Below, in pieces: positions 20,112 to 28,562 of a stretch of 64,000 nucleotides of DNA (its first letter is position 1; each line of letters opens with the position of its first letter). A model generated the notes under the pieces. That model worked only from the letters and a program-made list of their open reading frames with translations, was not told the DNA's origin and made no database searches. The translations under genes and the position numbers were made by a program. The DNA is from Phenylobacterium sp. GTDB taxonomy: Bacteria > Pseudomonadota > Alphaproteobacteria > Caulobacterales > Caulobacteraceae. The stretch lies in contig NZ_JAUXSP010000029.1 in NCBI RefSeq assembly GCF_030679875.1, forward strand, positions 1 through 64,000. Reading direction: 5' to 3'.

Positions 20112-20591
20112 CTAGAAGGGGATCTCGTCGTCCAGGTCAGCGGAGAAGTCCTCTCGCGGGCCAGAGGGCTGGCTGCGGGGACCGCTGGAGGCGAAGCCGC
20201 CGCCAGAGCCGGAGCCACCGCCCTCATCCCCATCGCCGCCACGGCCGTCGAGCATGGTCAGTTCGCCACGGAACTTCTGCAGAACGATTTCGGTGGAGTA
20301 CTTTTCCACCCCGCTCTGGTCGGTCCATTTGCGGGTCTGGATGGCGCCCTCAATATAGACTTTGGAGCCCTTGCGCAGATAGCTCTCGGCCACCTTCACC
20401 AGGTTCTCGTTGAAGATCACCACCCGGTGCCACTCGGTCCGCTCTTTACGCTCGCCGGACGACCTGTCCCGCCAGGTTTCCGAGGTCGCGATGCGAAGAT
20501 TGGCCACCCGGTCGCCGGACGACAGGGCCCGGATTTCCGGGTCAGCGCCCAGATTGCCGACCAGAATGACCTTGTTGACGCTGCCCGCCAT
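20112..20591 (-). CDS. ssb: Single-stranded DNA-binding protein
   Basis: A 159-residue SSB. The OB fold covers residues 1-110 ([58 protein letters not shown]). A Gly/Ser-rich linker follows, and the acidic tip DLDDEIPF that docks partner proteins is intact. A GTTC-N7-GTTC LexA box lies 84 bases upstream, so expression is likely raised by DNA damage. Confidence 0.97.
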   Translation of the reverse strand: MAGSVNKVILVGNLGADPEIRALSSGDRVANLRIATSETWRDRSSGERKERTEWHRVVIFNENLVKVAESYLRKGSKVYIEGAIQTRKWTDQSGVEKYSTEIVLQKFRGELTMLDGRGGDGDEGGGSGSGGGFASSGPRSQPSGPREDFSADLDDEIPF

Positions 20592-20674
20592 GTCGATGTC
20601 CTTGAAGTTCCAGAAAATTTAAATCGCGGCGAGCACCAAGGCTAACCCCGCACGACGGCGCGATCAACGCCAAT

Positions 20675-20689
20675 GTTCCACATACGTTC
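20675..20689 (-). promoter_or_regulatory. LexA (SOS) box upstream of ssb
   Basis: The plus strand reads GTTC-CACATAC-GTTC, an exact match to the alphaproteobacterial LexA site GTTC-N7-GTTC. It sits between ssb and the gene above it, at a distance suiting the ssb promoter. ssb is a known SOS gene in Caulobacter. Confidence 0.8.
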
Positions 20690-21076
20690 TTATGGCGCTG
20701 GCGCCTGAGGCATGGCCCCGGGGATCGCCAGACGCCCATCGCCCGTGCGGACCAGGGCCAGATAGCGATTCTGCTCCCAGGAGCGAGAGGTGAAAATGCC
20801 CTGGCTCTGGACGAAGATGAAATTCCCCTGATAGGCGCCCGCCAGCGTCCGGGTGGAGCCCCCCATCTGCAGGAACCGAATCCGAATGGCCTCCAGGGCC
20901 GCGGCGCAGTGCTCCAGATCCGGCTGAGTTCCGGGGATCTTATTGTACTTCAGCGTGCCCTCAGGGGTGCGAACCACCTGATAGCAAATCCCGCGATCCC
21001 CTGGGGGAACGGTCCGCTTCTGACAGGCGCCAAGCGCGAGGGCGCAGGCGCCCAATAGGATGACAGTTCTCAACAT
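20690..21076 (-). CDS. Putative lipoprotein
   Basis: A 128-residue protein with a lipoprotein signal (TVILLGACALALGACQK; lipobox ALGAC). The mature part holds CYQVVRTPEGTLKYNKIPG and a histidine-cysteine pair, then IRFLQMGGSTRTLAGAYQGN and a Pro/Ala tail. No family known to me. ATG 21076 has AGGA seven bases upstream; a TTG two codons earlier is the longer option. Its end abuts the LexA box of ssb. Confidence 0.75.
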   Translation of the reverse strand: MLRTVILLGACALALGACQKRTVPPGDRGICYQVVRTPEGTLKYNKIPGTQPDLEHCAAALEAIRIRFLQMGGSTRTLAGAYQGNFIFVQSQGIFTSRSWEQNRYLALVRTGDGRLAIPGAMPQAPAP

Positions 21077-21115
21077 GGTCAAATCCTACACCTGGAACGC
21101 GGCGAGGGCGAAGCC

Positions 21116-21811
21116 TCAACCGACCGGCGCGACGGCGCAGTTCGGGCCCTGGTCGGCCAGAGTTCGGAAGCGGCGGTTGTCGGCCGAGACCTCCACCCGC
21201 CCCGGCACCAAGCGCAGGGTCTGCTGCATCCAGCGTCCGTATGTGGCCGCTCCCGGCGCTTCGCAGCGGCCGCCGAACAGGGTCTGGACACAGGCGTTCA
21301 AGGTCAGGTCACCGGGCAGGCGGCGCCACTCGGCGTCCGTGTAGCGCCAGCAGGCGCCAGCAGGCGCAGCTTGGCCGACGGGCCCAGGCAGGCTCGCGGG
21401 CGGGCTTGCGTCGCCAGGGCTCGCGGCGGCCGGGGTGGCTGTCTCTACCGGCGGCGGCAGCGGTGTCAGCACGGTGCCGGCGGTGTCGGCCGCGGCCAGG
21501 GCGCCGGTCTCATCGACCCCAACATCCAGCGCCCCGGTCGCCACGCCATTGCGCTGGGCGCATTCGGTCAGTGTGACCTCGCCAACAAACTGCCCGCTGA
21601 CGAAGCAGCGCAGCGGCCTGGCCGGGTCAAGACGTCCGTCGTCCATATCTGTAGTTTCGACCACCAGACCGGCCTTCGAAGCCGGTGGCGCCTGAGCCGG
21701 TTCATCTCCGCCACGGGCCAGCAGGCCGACGGCGATGCCCATGCCCGCCAGCAGAGCTAGCGCGCCCCCGATGAGGGACAGCACGATGCGACGGTCGTTC
21801 AGGAAATCCAT
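21116..21811 (-). CDS. Hypothetical membrane-anchored protein
   Basis: A 231-residue protein with one N-terminal span (IVLSLIGGALALLAGMGIAVGLLA) and a periplasmic remainder. Two similar cysteine-containing segments are visible: PLRCFVSGQFVGEVTLTECA and WRRLPGDLTLNACVQTLFGG, perhaps a duplicated motif, joined by a long Pro/Ala linker. The start ATG 21811 has GAGG a few bases upstream; an earlier GTG/ATG at 21847 is possible. No family recognised. It lies 39 bases upstream of the lipoprotein gene and may share its transcript. Confidence 0.7.
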   Translation of the reverse strand: MDFLNDRRIVLSLIGGALALLAGMGIAVGLLARGGDEPAQAPPASKAGLVVETTDMDDGRLDPARPLRCFVSGQFVGEVTLTECAQRNGVATGALDVGVDETGALAAADTAGTVLTPLPPPVETATPAAASPGDASPPASLPGPVGQAAPAGACWRYTDAEWRRLPGDLTLNACVQTLFGGRCEAPGAATYGRWMQQTLRLVPGRVEVSADNRRFRTLADQGPNCAVAPVG

Positions 21812-21958
21812 AGAGCCTCGCAAGCGGGGGTTCCTCCCAAAGACCACATCGGCGGCGAAAGCGCGCCGACAAAATCAGTCCTTGGCCACGTGCAGGCGCG
21901 CCTGCGCGATCAGAGGCTGGCTCTAGACCGCCCCCGCAACGGTTTCAAGAACGGGAGA

Positions 21959-24736
21959 TCAACCGCCGCCGGTCAGACGGTCCAGGGCGGCCTGATAGTT
22001 CGCGATGCGGGCGGTCATATAGGCCGGCGCCTGCCCCGTAGAAGCGGCCGCCCGCTGCGCGAGCACGCTCTTGGGCGTCGCAGCGTCGCGCAGGTCTGTA
22101 TAGATGCGGCGGATGACGCCCTGCGCCTGAGTCAGCTCAGATACGGCGTGCCGGACCTGCTCGGGGGTGCTCAGATTGATCCCGGAATGTAGCCCCAGAC
22201 CATAGAAGTCGGCCTTGCCGTCAGCAGCTACTGTCTTACCGTCCTCGACCTTGCTGGCGCGGACGACGCCTTCCTTCAGGCCGAGCACGGACAGGGCGTC
22301 TTGCCCGTCCTTGCCGGGCGTCAGTTCGATCACCGACCGATTGTTCAGGGGCTTGATCTGCAGGCGGCGAACGCCATCGGTCACCGTCGTCTCGACCTTG
22401 ACCTGAAATCCCGTCTCCCGACGGATTTTCAGCATCAGACTTTCCAGGGTTTCATCGACCGCAATGGTGATCGCCTTCGGGCGTCCGCCATTGGCGCTGA
22501 TGTTGAACTGATCCCCGGCCCGCAGAGCGCTGACGGCGGTCAGTTTCGATGAACTGCTAAAGCTCAGCTCGCCGGTGGGCAGGCCCAGGCGGTCAAGCAC
22601 GCTGGCGCCCTGCTGGGCTATGGCGATAGAGCCGGGCACGGCGTGCCCGTCCTTGCCGGTGAACTGCTGGGACCATGCGACAGCGCCGGCGGCGATATCC
22701 AGCCGGGCCAGGAAGCCATCGACGGTTCCCTTGGCGGTCAAGTCAGGCAGCGCGCCGCCGGCCTGGCCGGTAATCCATACCTGGCCGTTCGAGACGGCGA
22801 GGCCGGCGGCCTGATCGTCCCCTGCCCCGCCATAATAGGCGACCGCATCCGATGGGGTGCTCGTCAGGTCAGCGGAAATCTGCGCGGCGAAGGCGTCGAC
22901 GCCGCCGGCGTGGGCGCGGGTCACTGCGCCAGCGTCGAGGGCGGTGTTGCGCGTCGAGCCGGCGATCACCAGTTGACCGCCATCCAGGGCGAGGCCTGTG
23001 ATGGAGCCGCCCTGCAGATCCCCGAGATCGCGCATCGCGGTCTGGACCGGCGCCCCGCCGGAAATATCAAAGCGACGGACCACGGCCCGACCGTCTTCGA
23101 TGCTGGCGGTCACCAAGGCGTCCCCATCCACCACCAGACCGGCCGGCCGGTCGTCAGCAGCTGTGCCAAAGGCTTGGGTGAACAGGGCCACGGGCTCACC
23201 CTTGGTGTTGACGCCGAAGCCTTCCACGTAGGAATCCCAGCCGCCGATCGAGGTTGCGCCGGGCATGGTCGATTTGGAGCGGCCGGCGACATAGACATTG
23301 CCGTCGGCGCCGAAGGCGATCTGGCTGGCCTCGTCCTCGAGACGGGCGCCGCGCCGGGCGGTCCAAAGCTCTTCGCCCTTGTCGTTGAACACGGTGACGA
23401 AGCTGTCGCTCTTGTCGGCGAGGGCCGCCGAAGCGCTTGAGTTCAGGGGGCCATCGACGGCCCCGTTCAAGCCGCCTGTCACCGAACCGGCCACTGCGAC
23501 CTTGCCGTCTGCAGACACCGCCAGGGCCAGGCCCTTGGCGTCCTCAGACGCGCCCACAACGCGGGTATAGAGCAGCTTGCCTGCGGAATCGTACTTCATC
23601 AGGGCGACATCGCGGGCGCCCTTGATCGACTGGCCCCCGGCCTCGCCGGTGATATCGGCCAGAACATAGACAGAGCCGTCAGGCGCCACCTGTGTGGCTC
23701 TTACAGTTTCAATCGCGCCTTCAAGGGGTTTGGAGAAGACCCGTCCCTCAACCCAGTTGGCCTCGCCCGCGCCTTGAAGCGGGGCGGCGACAGCGCCGGT
23801 CTCGGTCTGGAACTTCAGGAGCTGATTGACGAAGACGGCGTCTTTGGTGTCGGCCTTGCCGTCAGGATCCGGATCGCCAACCTTCTGAGCCAGGTAGACC
23901 GCCGGCGCCGTCGCCACCGCCTGGAAGGTGACCTTCTCGGTGATGTCGGTCTTGATCTTCATGGCCCACTGATCAGGCGCGGGGGCCAGCTTGATGGTCT
24001 TCCCGCCAGACTGATAGGAGCGCTCAGCGCCCGGGATCCGCTCCTGGGCGAATCGCGTGGTGACCCCGGCAGCCTCCAGCTTGGCGTTGATGTGATTGAT
24101 CACATTGGGAAGGGTTCTCGACTGAGCCCCCATCTCAGCCAGGTCAATCTGCACCGTCAGGTTGGAGTTGACCTGCTTAATCGCGATGTCAAAGCGCACA
24201 TCGCCCTCAAAGCCGGGGACCGAATTGGTCGCCAGTCCGGTGACCAGCGGGGCGGTCACGTATTCTGTCTTGGCCCTGGCGATGCCAATGGAGGCGCGGG
24301 CCGTATCGGCGACCTCGGCGAAGCCGAGCCGGACCTTGTCGAACTTGGCGGTGTCCACATAACTGGTCACCTCGGCCATGCCCTTGGTGAAGGCTTGCAG
24401 GATTCGATTCGAATCAAAGCTGGTGAGGTTCTTGGTGTTGGCCTTTTCGGCCAGCGCGGTCAGGGTGTTTAGGCCCTGATAGAGCGCAAACAACTTTTTG
24501 TAGTCGGAGCTGGCCCCCGACAGGTCCAGGGTCGCGGCGCCCTCGTTGATGAGCTTCGAGCCTTGCAGCGCCGATTTTAGAAGAGCCGAAGAATCGACCG
24601 GCTTCGCCTGCGGCGACCAGGGCGCCGTCGGCGCGTACTTGGTTGCGACGCCGCCGCCAGAGCTCGATGCGCCGCCCAGGCCTGTCAACTTGGACTGGTA
24701 GTAGTTCACCAGCAGGTTGGAATCGAAGCCGATCAA
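21959..24736 (-). CDS. flaEY: FlaEY-like flagellar regulatory protein
   Basis: A 925-residue protein matching the Caulobacter FlaEY position and layout at the end of the flagellin cluster. The N-terminus (LIGFDSNLLVNYYQSKL) and C-terminus (ANYQAALDRLTGG) resemble flagellar rod/hook-type termini. Between about 350 and 700 lie repeated beta-propeller (SBBP-type) blades such as VRATQVAPDGSVYVLADITG and IAFGADGNVYVAGRS. In Caulobacter FlaEY affects flagellin gene expression and filament assembly. The start is taken as TTG 24736, preceded by GAGGGGG; ATG 24772 adds 12 residues. It follows fljJ and its terminator by about 150 bases. Symbol by synteny and memory, not by alignment. Confidence 0.75.
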   Translation of the reverse strand: MIGFDSNLLVNYYQSKLTGLGGASSSGGGVATKYAPTAPWSPQAKPVDSSALLKSALQGSKLINEGAATLDLSGASSDYKKLFALYQGLNTLTALAEKANTKNLTSFDSNRILQAFTKGMAEVTSYVDTAKFDKVRLGFAEVADTARASIGIARAKTEYVTAPLVTGLATNSVPGFEGDVRFDIAIKQVNSNLTVQIDLAEMGAQSRTLPNVINHINAKLEAAGVTTRFAQERIPGAERSYQSGGKTIKLAPAPDQWAMKIKTDITEKVTFQAVATAPAVYLAQKVGDPDPDGKADTKDAVFVNQLLKFQTETGAVAAPLQGAGEANWVEGRVFSKPLEGAIETVRATQVAPDGSVYVLADITGEAGGQSIKGARDVALMKYDSAGKLLYTRVVGASEDAKGLALAVSADGKVAVAGSVTGGLNGAVDGPLNSSASAALADKSDSFVTVFNDKGEELWTARRGARLEDEASQIAFGADGNVYVAGRSKSTMPGATSIGGWDSYVEGFGVNTKGEPVALFTQAFGTAADDRPAGLVVDGDALVTASIEDGRAVVRRFDISGGAPVQTAMRDLGDLQGGSITGLALDGGQLVIAGSTRNTALDAGAVTRAHAGGVDAFAAQISADLTSTPSDAVAYYGGAGDDQAAGLAVSNGQVWITGQAGGALPDLTAKGTVDGFLARLDIAAGAVAWSQQFTGKDGHAVPGSIAIAQQGASVLDRLGLPTGELSFSSSSKLTAVSALRAGDQFNISANGGRPKAITIAVDETLESLMLKIRRETGFQVKVETTVTDGVRRLQIKPLNNRSVIELTPGKDGQDALSVLGLKEGVVRASKVEDGKTVAADGKADFYGLGLHSGINLSTPEQVRHAVSELTQAQGVIRRIYTDLRDAATPKSVLAQRAAASTGQAPAYMTARIANYQAALDRLTGGG

Positions 24737-24818
24737 GGGGTCCCCCTCGCAGGCAGTCGCCCGCGTCGACATGATCAGGCCTGCAGGGCTTACAGGCCGT
24801 TAAGCGGTACTAAGAAAG

Positions 24819-24852
24819 ATGGGGCCGAGCCAGCCGACCGGCCCGGCCCCAT
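24819..24852 (-). terminator. Terminator after the fljJ-like flagellin gene
   Basis: Inverted repeat ATGGGGCCG / CGGCCCCAT with a 16-base loop that can pair further, followed on the minus strand by CTTTCTT. It lies 34 bases past the flagellin stop, separating it from flaEY. Confidence 0.75.
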
Positions 24853-24885
24853 GTCGACGCCCCGTCTGAAATGCGGAAGTCAAAC

Positions 24886-25716
24886 CTAGCGGAAGAGCGA
24901 CAGGATCACCTGCGGCGCCTCGTTGGCGATGGAGAGCGCCTGGGCGCCGAGCTGCTGTTGCACCTGAAGCGCCTGAAGCCGCGCGCTTTCCTTGGCCAGG
25001 TCTGCGTCAACGAGGTTGCCAACCCCGGACAAAAGCACGTCGGTCAGCTTGGAGACGAACTTGTTGTGCGCTTCGATCTGCTTGGCCTGAGCCCCGAGAC
25101 TGCCCAGCGACTGGTTCACATTGGCGATTGAGGCGTCCAGCTGAGTCAGAATGCCGCTCGCCAGGGTCGCCGTCGTGATCGACGCCGTCGACGCCATGGT
25201 GATGATCGTGCCGCCCAGCGACATGTTCTGGGTCGAGAGCGTGATGTAGGCGTTGGCGTCGGCATTGGCGAGGAAACGGATCGAACCGGCAACCGAGCCG
25301 TCGAGGATGTTGGCGCCGTCAAACTCAGAGTTTTCAACGACCTGGGTGATCTGACGGAGGATCGACTTGAAGTCTGAGTCCAGGGCCTGCCGGGACGAGG
25401 CGTCCAGGGAGGTGTCCATCGCGGAGACCACCTTCTCCTTCAGCTGGACCAGGAGGTCGGACACAGATTCCCCGGCGGCCATCGAGACTTCCGAGATGGA
25501 TTGAGCCCGGTTGAGGCTCATTTTAACGGCCCCGAGGGCGCCGATATCGGCCCGCTGCCCCTGGGCGATGGACCAGACCGAGGCGTTGTCCTTGGCGTTG
25601 CCGATCTTGAGGCCGGTGCTGATGCGGTTCTGAACGCCCGACAGTTCGTCGTTGGTCCGGTTCAGATTCTGCAGTGCGACCAACGCAGATTTGTTGGTGT
25701 GAACACTGATCGCCAT
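24886..25716 (-). CDS. fljJ: Flagellin (FljJ-like)
   Basis: A 276-residue flagellin. The N-terminal coiled domain (MAISVHTNKSALVALQNLNR, then ISTGLKIGNAKDNASVW) and C-terminal domain ([20 protein letters not shown], ending APQVILSLFR) are standard; the variable middle is short, as in Caulobacter. It differs clearly from the two near-identical copies upstream. ATG 25716 follows a strong AGGAGG; the frame to 25791 is not needed. I found no GG-N10-GC sigma-54 element in the 190 bases upstream, unlike the other two flagellins. Exported by the flagellar type III system. fljJ is chosen by gene order. Confidence 0.9.
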   Translation of the reverse strand: MAISVHTNKSALVALQNLNRTNDELSGVQNRISTGLKIGNAKDNASVWSIAQGQRADIGALGAVKMSLNRAQSISEVSMAAGESVSDLLVQLKEKVVSAMDTSLDASSRQALDSDFKSILRQITQVVENSEFDGANILDGSVAGSIRFLANADANAYITLSTQNMSLGGTIITMASTASITTATLASGILTQLDASIANVNQSLGSLGAQAKQIEAHNKFVSKLTDVLLSGVGNLVDADLAKESARLQALQVQQQLGAQALSIANEAPQVILSLFR

Positions 25717-25905
25717 GGCCCGGACCTCCTTCATCGTCCGCCGCCCGCCTCGCCTCGTGGGACGAGTCGCGGGTTGCTGTTCGAGGAGCAAGCTATGGAA
25801 TCATGGTGTCTAGATGGTTAACGCGCAAACGGCGGCGCCCGCCGCGGCGAACCGAGGCGGTTGAAACGACTCATCTAATTCGGATCCGGCAGGCCGGACC
25901 GGGGC

Positions 25906-26196
25906 TCAGATCTCGGTGCTCACCACGTCGCCAACCTCGTACTCGGGGCGGTCGCGCATCTTGAGAACCTCTTCCCGCGGGATTTGCGAGATCACCTCGC
26001 CGGTGTGACGATCGACGGTCTTGTAGACATAGGCGCCGACTGCGGCGTCTTCCTCGATAATCAATCTCAAATCAGCTTGTTCAGACTTTGGGGCGGGTCG
26101 CCGAGCAACTTCCGGGTTGGCCCTGGTCGCCGGAGGCGCGGGCCGCTCAAAGCTGGCTCTGTTCGTGGCCGCCACAGCCGCCACTCTATTGTCCAT
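25906..26196 (-). CDS. flaG: FlaG family flagellar protein
   Basis: A 96-residue protein. The C-terminal half is the FlaG fold: DLRLIIEEDAAVGAYVYKTV, then DRHTGEVISQIPREEVLKM. The N-terminal 40 residues are Ala/Pro/Arg-rich and likely disordered. FlaG proteins influence filament length. It lies between the fljK- and fljJ-like genes, as in the Caulobacter cluster, 126 bases from the former. Confidence 0.88.
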   Translation of the reverse strand: MDNRVAAVAATNRASFERPAPPATRANPEVARRPAPKSEQADLRLIIEEDAAVGAYVYKTVDRHTGEVISQIPREEVLKMRDRPEYEVGDVVSTEI

Positions 26197-26285
26197 TCTG
26201 TCTTGGCCGGGACCTTTCTGTCGCCGGCCTCCCTGCTAGAGGACTGCGGCGGGCGGGGAAGTCGCCTCCCCCGCCGGCTACAGCC

Positions 26286-26312
26286 GGCCCCAGGCGCCAG
26301 GCGCCTGAGGCC
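26286..26312 (-). terminator. Possible terminator hairpin after fljK
   Basis: The minus strand gives GGCCTCAGGCGC, loop CTG, GCGCCTGGGGCC: 12 pairs if the G-U wobble is counted. A second small hairpin GCCGGC-TACA-GCCGGC follows at 26273-26288 and partly overlaps. There is no U run, so this may be a 3' stabilising structure rather than a true terminator. Confidence 0.45.
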
Positions 26313-26322
26313 GGTAAGCGGA

Positions 26323-27150
26323 TTAGCGGAACAGACCCAGCAGCGAGGAGCTGGAGCTGTTGGCGATGGACAGGGCCTGAATGCCCAGCTGCTGCTTGGT
26401 CTGCAGCGACTGGAGACGGGCGCTTTCCTTAGCCAGGTCAGCGTCAACGAGGTTGCCCACGCCGGCGTCGATCGTGTCCTGCAGCTTGCCGACGAAGGCG
26501 AAGTGCGAGGACAGCGCCTTGGAGCCGGTGCCGAGCTTGGACAGGGCCGAAGACACGTTGGCGATCGAGGTGTTCACCGTCGCGATCATGGCCGCGGCGG
26601 TGGTTTGAGTGCCGATGGAGGCCGTGGCCGTCACCGTCACGTTCGCGCCGCCGAGCGCCAGGCTCTGAGCCGCAACCGTGATCTTGTTCACGCCGTCGGC
26701 CGAAGCCAGGGCCGCGACCGTGGTCGGGGTCGTGGCCTTGATCATGTTGGCGCCGTTGAACTCGGCGTTGTTGACAACCTTGGTCAGCTGGTCGCGCAGG
26801 GCCTTGAAGTCATCGTTCAGGGCCGTGCGGCTGGCGGTGTCCAGGGTGGTGTCGGAAGCGGCAAGGGCCTTTTCCTTCATCTGGAGCAGGGTGTCGGAGA
26901 TGCTTTCGCCGGCCGACAGGGCCACGTCCACGGTCGAGATCGAGCGCTGGAGGGAGTCCTTGACCGAGTTCAGGGCGCCGGAGTTCGAACGCTGATTCTG
27001 GGCGATGGCCCAGACGGCGCCGTTGTCCTTGGCGCTGGCGACCTTCAGGCCCGTATTGATACGGTTCTGAACTTCGCCGAGTTGGCCGCTGGTCTTGTTG
27101 AGGTTCTGCAGGGCGACCATGGCCCCGATGTTGGTGTTAACGCTATTCAT
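26323..27150 (-). CDS. fljK: Flagellin (FljK-like)
   Basis: A 275-residue flagellin, nearly identical to the fljL-like copy upstream except at a few positions. It has the conserved N-terminus [19 protein letters not shown] with [20 protein letters not shown] and C-terminus [20 protein letters not shown] ending in LLGLFR. ATG 27150 has AAGGA nine bases upstream. A sigma-54 promoter at 27227-27241 and four ftr-like palindromes upstream of it mark it as a late flagellar gene. The 65-base leader contains a small hairpin (GGGC-GTTTT-GCCC at 27201-27213). Confidence 0.95.
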   Translation of the reverse strand: MNSVNTNIGAMVALQNLNKTSGQLGEVQNRINTGLKVASAKDNGAVWAIAQNQRSNSGALNSVKDSLQRSISTVDVALSAGESISDTLLQMKEKALAASDTTLDTASRTALNDDFKALRDQLTKVVNNAEFNGANMIKATTPTTVAALASADGVNKITVAAQSLALGGANVTVTATASIGTQTTAAAMIATVNTSIANVSSALSKLGTGSKALSSHFAFVGKLQDTIDAGVGNLVDADLAKESARLQSLQTKQQLGIQALSIANSSSSSLLGLFR

Positions 27151-27226
27151 GCGCCTAGGTCCTTGTTCTTAAGGAAGCCGACCGTCGTTTTGACCGCCGT
27201 GGGCGTTTTGCCCGGACCTATAGGCA

Positions 27227-27241
27227 GCAACGGACGCGCCA
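27227..27241 (-). promoter_or_regulatory. Sigma-54 promoter of fljK
   Basis: The minus strand reads TGGCGCGTCCGTTGC, with the required GG at -24 and GC at -12 separated by exactly ten bases. Transcription would begin near 27215, about 65 bases before the start codon. Confidence 0.88.
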
Positions 27242-27314
27242 AGTCGCCTTGGCGGGATGCTCGCTCTCAAATCTCTGGAATCATTGCGTTATAGGTGCAT
27301 TAGGCACGTTTTGG

Positions 27315-27416
27315 CCCGGCAAATTCTGCCGATGCTCGAGATGCCCGGTAATTTCTGCCGAGCATGACCCGGCAAAAATCGCCGGGCGCGCCCTGCCCGG
27401 TGAAAAGTCTGCCGGG
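27315..27416. promoter_or_regulatory. Four ftr-like (FlbD enhancer) palindromes
   Basis: Four related palindromes with starts 29, 24 and 28 bases apart: 27315-27331, 27344-27360, 27368-27386 and 27396-27416. The core is CGGCA-N5-TGCCG: CGGCA-AATTC-TGCCG, CGGTA-ATTTC-TGCCG, CGGCA-AAAAT-CGCCG and a longer fourth copy. They lie about 75-180 bases upstream of the fljK sigma-54 promoter, where Caulobacter flagellar genes carry ftr enhancers bound by the activator FlbD. The last copy shares bases with the fljL terminator. The FlbD link is inferred. Confidence 0.65.
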
Positions 27417-27438
27417 CGGCGCAGGTGCGCCGCCCGGC
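27404..27438 (-). terminator. Rho-independent terminator of fljL
   Basis: On the minus strand GCCGGGCGGCGC, loop ACCT, GCGCCGCCCGGC, a perfect 12-bp stem, followed by AGACTTTT. It begins ten bases past the fljL stop and insulates fljK from read-through. Confidence 0.88.
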
Positions 27439-27447
27439 CTCAAGACG

Positions 27448-28278
27448 TTAACGGAACAGCGACAGGATCGAGCCTGACGACTGGTTGGCGATGGACAGGG
27501 CCTGAATACCCAGCTGCTGCTTGGTCTGCAGCGACTGGAGCTTGGCGCTCTCCTTGGCCAGGTCCGCATCGACCAGGTTGCCAACCCCGGCGTCGATGGA
27601 GTCTTGCAGCTTGCCGACGAACTCCAGGTGCGAGCTCAGCGCCTTGGAACCGGTGCCGAGCTTGGACAGGGCCGAAGACACGTTCGCGATCGAGGTGTTG
27701 ATCGTCGCGATCATGGCCGCAGCCGTCGTCTGGGTCGCGATAGAGGCCGTCGCCGCAAGAGTCACATTGGCGCCGCCAAGCGCCAAGCTCTGCGAAGCCA
27801 CCGTGATCTTGTTCACCCCATCAGCGCTCGCGAGCGCTGCGACCGTGGTCGGCGTGGTGGCCGTGATCATGTTGGCGCCGTTGAACGTGGCGTTGGTGAC
27901 CACCTTGGTGATCTGGTCGCGCAGGGCCTTGAAGTCATCGTTCAGGGCCGTACGGCTGGCCGTGTCCAAGGTGGTGTCAGAGGCCGCGAGAGACTTCTCT
28001 TTCATCTGCAGAAGCAGATCGGAGACGCTCTCCCCCGCCGACAGGGCCACATCCACGGTCGAAATCGACCGGGAAAGGGATTCCTTGACGGCGTTCAGCG
28101 CGCCGGAGTTGGACCTTTGGTTCTGGGCGATGGCCCAGACGGCCCCGTTGTCCTTGGCGCTGGCGACCTTCAGGCCGGTGTTGATCCGGTTCTGGGTGGT
28201 GCCGAGGTCCGTGTTGGTCTTGTTGAGGTTTTGCAGCGCAACCATGGCGCCGACATTGGTGTTGACCGAGTTCGACAT
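27448..28278 (-). CDS. fljL: Flagellin (FljL-like)
   Basis: A 276-residue flagellin very close to the fljK-like protein. It begins [20 protein letters not shown] and ends [18 protein letters not shown] 28278 is chosen because GGAAGGA lies seven bases upstream and the longer frame (to 28338) would run through the leader hairpin. The sigma-54 promoter at 28356-28370 gives a leader of about 67 bases with a stem-loop, a likely target of FlbT, which in Caulobacter represses flagellin mRNA translation. First of the three flagellins after flaF. Confidence 0.95.
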   Translation of the reverse strand: MSNSVNTNVGAMVALQNLNKTNTDLGTTQNRINTGLKVASAKDNGAVWAIAQNQRSNSGALNAVKESLSRSISTVDVALSAGESVSDLLLQMKEKSLAASDTTLDTASRTALNDDFKALRDQITKVVTNATFNGANMITATTPTTVAALASADGVNKITVASQSLALGGANVTLAATASIATQTTAAAMIATINTSIANVSSALSKLGTGSKALSSHLEFVGKLQDSIDAGVGNLVDADLAKESAKLQSLQTKQQLGIQALSIANQSSGSILSLFR

Positions 28279-28307
28279 CGTCTTGTCCTTCCATTCTGGT
28301 CGGGTAT

Positions 28308-28325
28308 CCGGCGATTTTTCGCCGG
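28308..28325 (-). promoter_or_regulatory. Stem-loop in the fljL 5' leader
   Basis: A perfect hairpin CCGGCGA-loop-TCGCCGG (7-bp stem, loop TTTT on the plus strand, AAAA in the mRNA), about 20-37 bases downstream of the predicted transcription start and 30-47 bases before the AUG. Flagellin leaders in Caulobacter are the target of FlbT/FlaF control, so this is a candidate site. Confidence 0.55.
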
Positions 28326-28355
28326 TGAGCCGTTTCATGGCTCATGTGAGACATC

Positions 28356-28370
28356 GCAATTGACGCGCCA
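28356..28370 (-). promoter_or_regulatory. Sigma-54 promoter of fljL
   Basis: The minus strand reads TGGCGCGTCAATTGC, GG and GC ten bases apart, nearly the same sequence as the fljK promoter. Predicted start of transcription near 28345. Confidence 0.88.
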
Positions 28371-28452
28371 CGGCCGGGCCCACGAAGTGCCCGCGTAAAC
28401 AACTGATTTACTTCGATTTTTCATACCACCGAAACCACGCCGACGGGGGTCT

Positions 28453-28502
28453 GGGCAGGAATGGCCGAGTCAAACCTGCCGGGGCGGCAGGAATGAGCGG
28501 CC
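28453..28502. promoter_or_regulatory. Two ftr-like sites upstream of fljL
   Basis: GGGCA-GGAAT-GGCCG (28453-28467) and CGGCA-GGAAT-GAGCG (28485-28499) share CAGGAATG and the CGGCA-N5 layout of the array upstream of fljK, 85-145 bases upstream of the fljL sigma-54 promoter. A further palindrome CCTGCC...GGCAGG lies at 28475-28491. They match less well than the fljK array. Confidence 0.5.
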
Positions 28503-28507
28503 AACGA

Positions 28508-28535
28508 AAAAGGCCCGGCTTTGGGCCGGGCCTTT
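28508..28535. terminator. Rho-independent terminator after flaF
   Basis: AAAGGCCCGGC and GCCGGGCCTTT form an 11-bp stem around a 5-base loop; A and T runs on both sides make it usable in either direction. It lies 28 bases past the flaF reading frame and ends the flbT-flaF transcript. Confidence 0.88.
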
Positions 28536-28562
28536 CAAATGCAGCTCTGCGTCGTCAAGCGC

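Noticed and set aside
27315..27416. CRISPR-like array between flagellin genes
   Set aside because: Repeats are short, imperfect palindromes without uniform spacers and lie at enhancer distance from a sigma-54 promoter; no cas genes.
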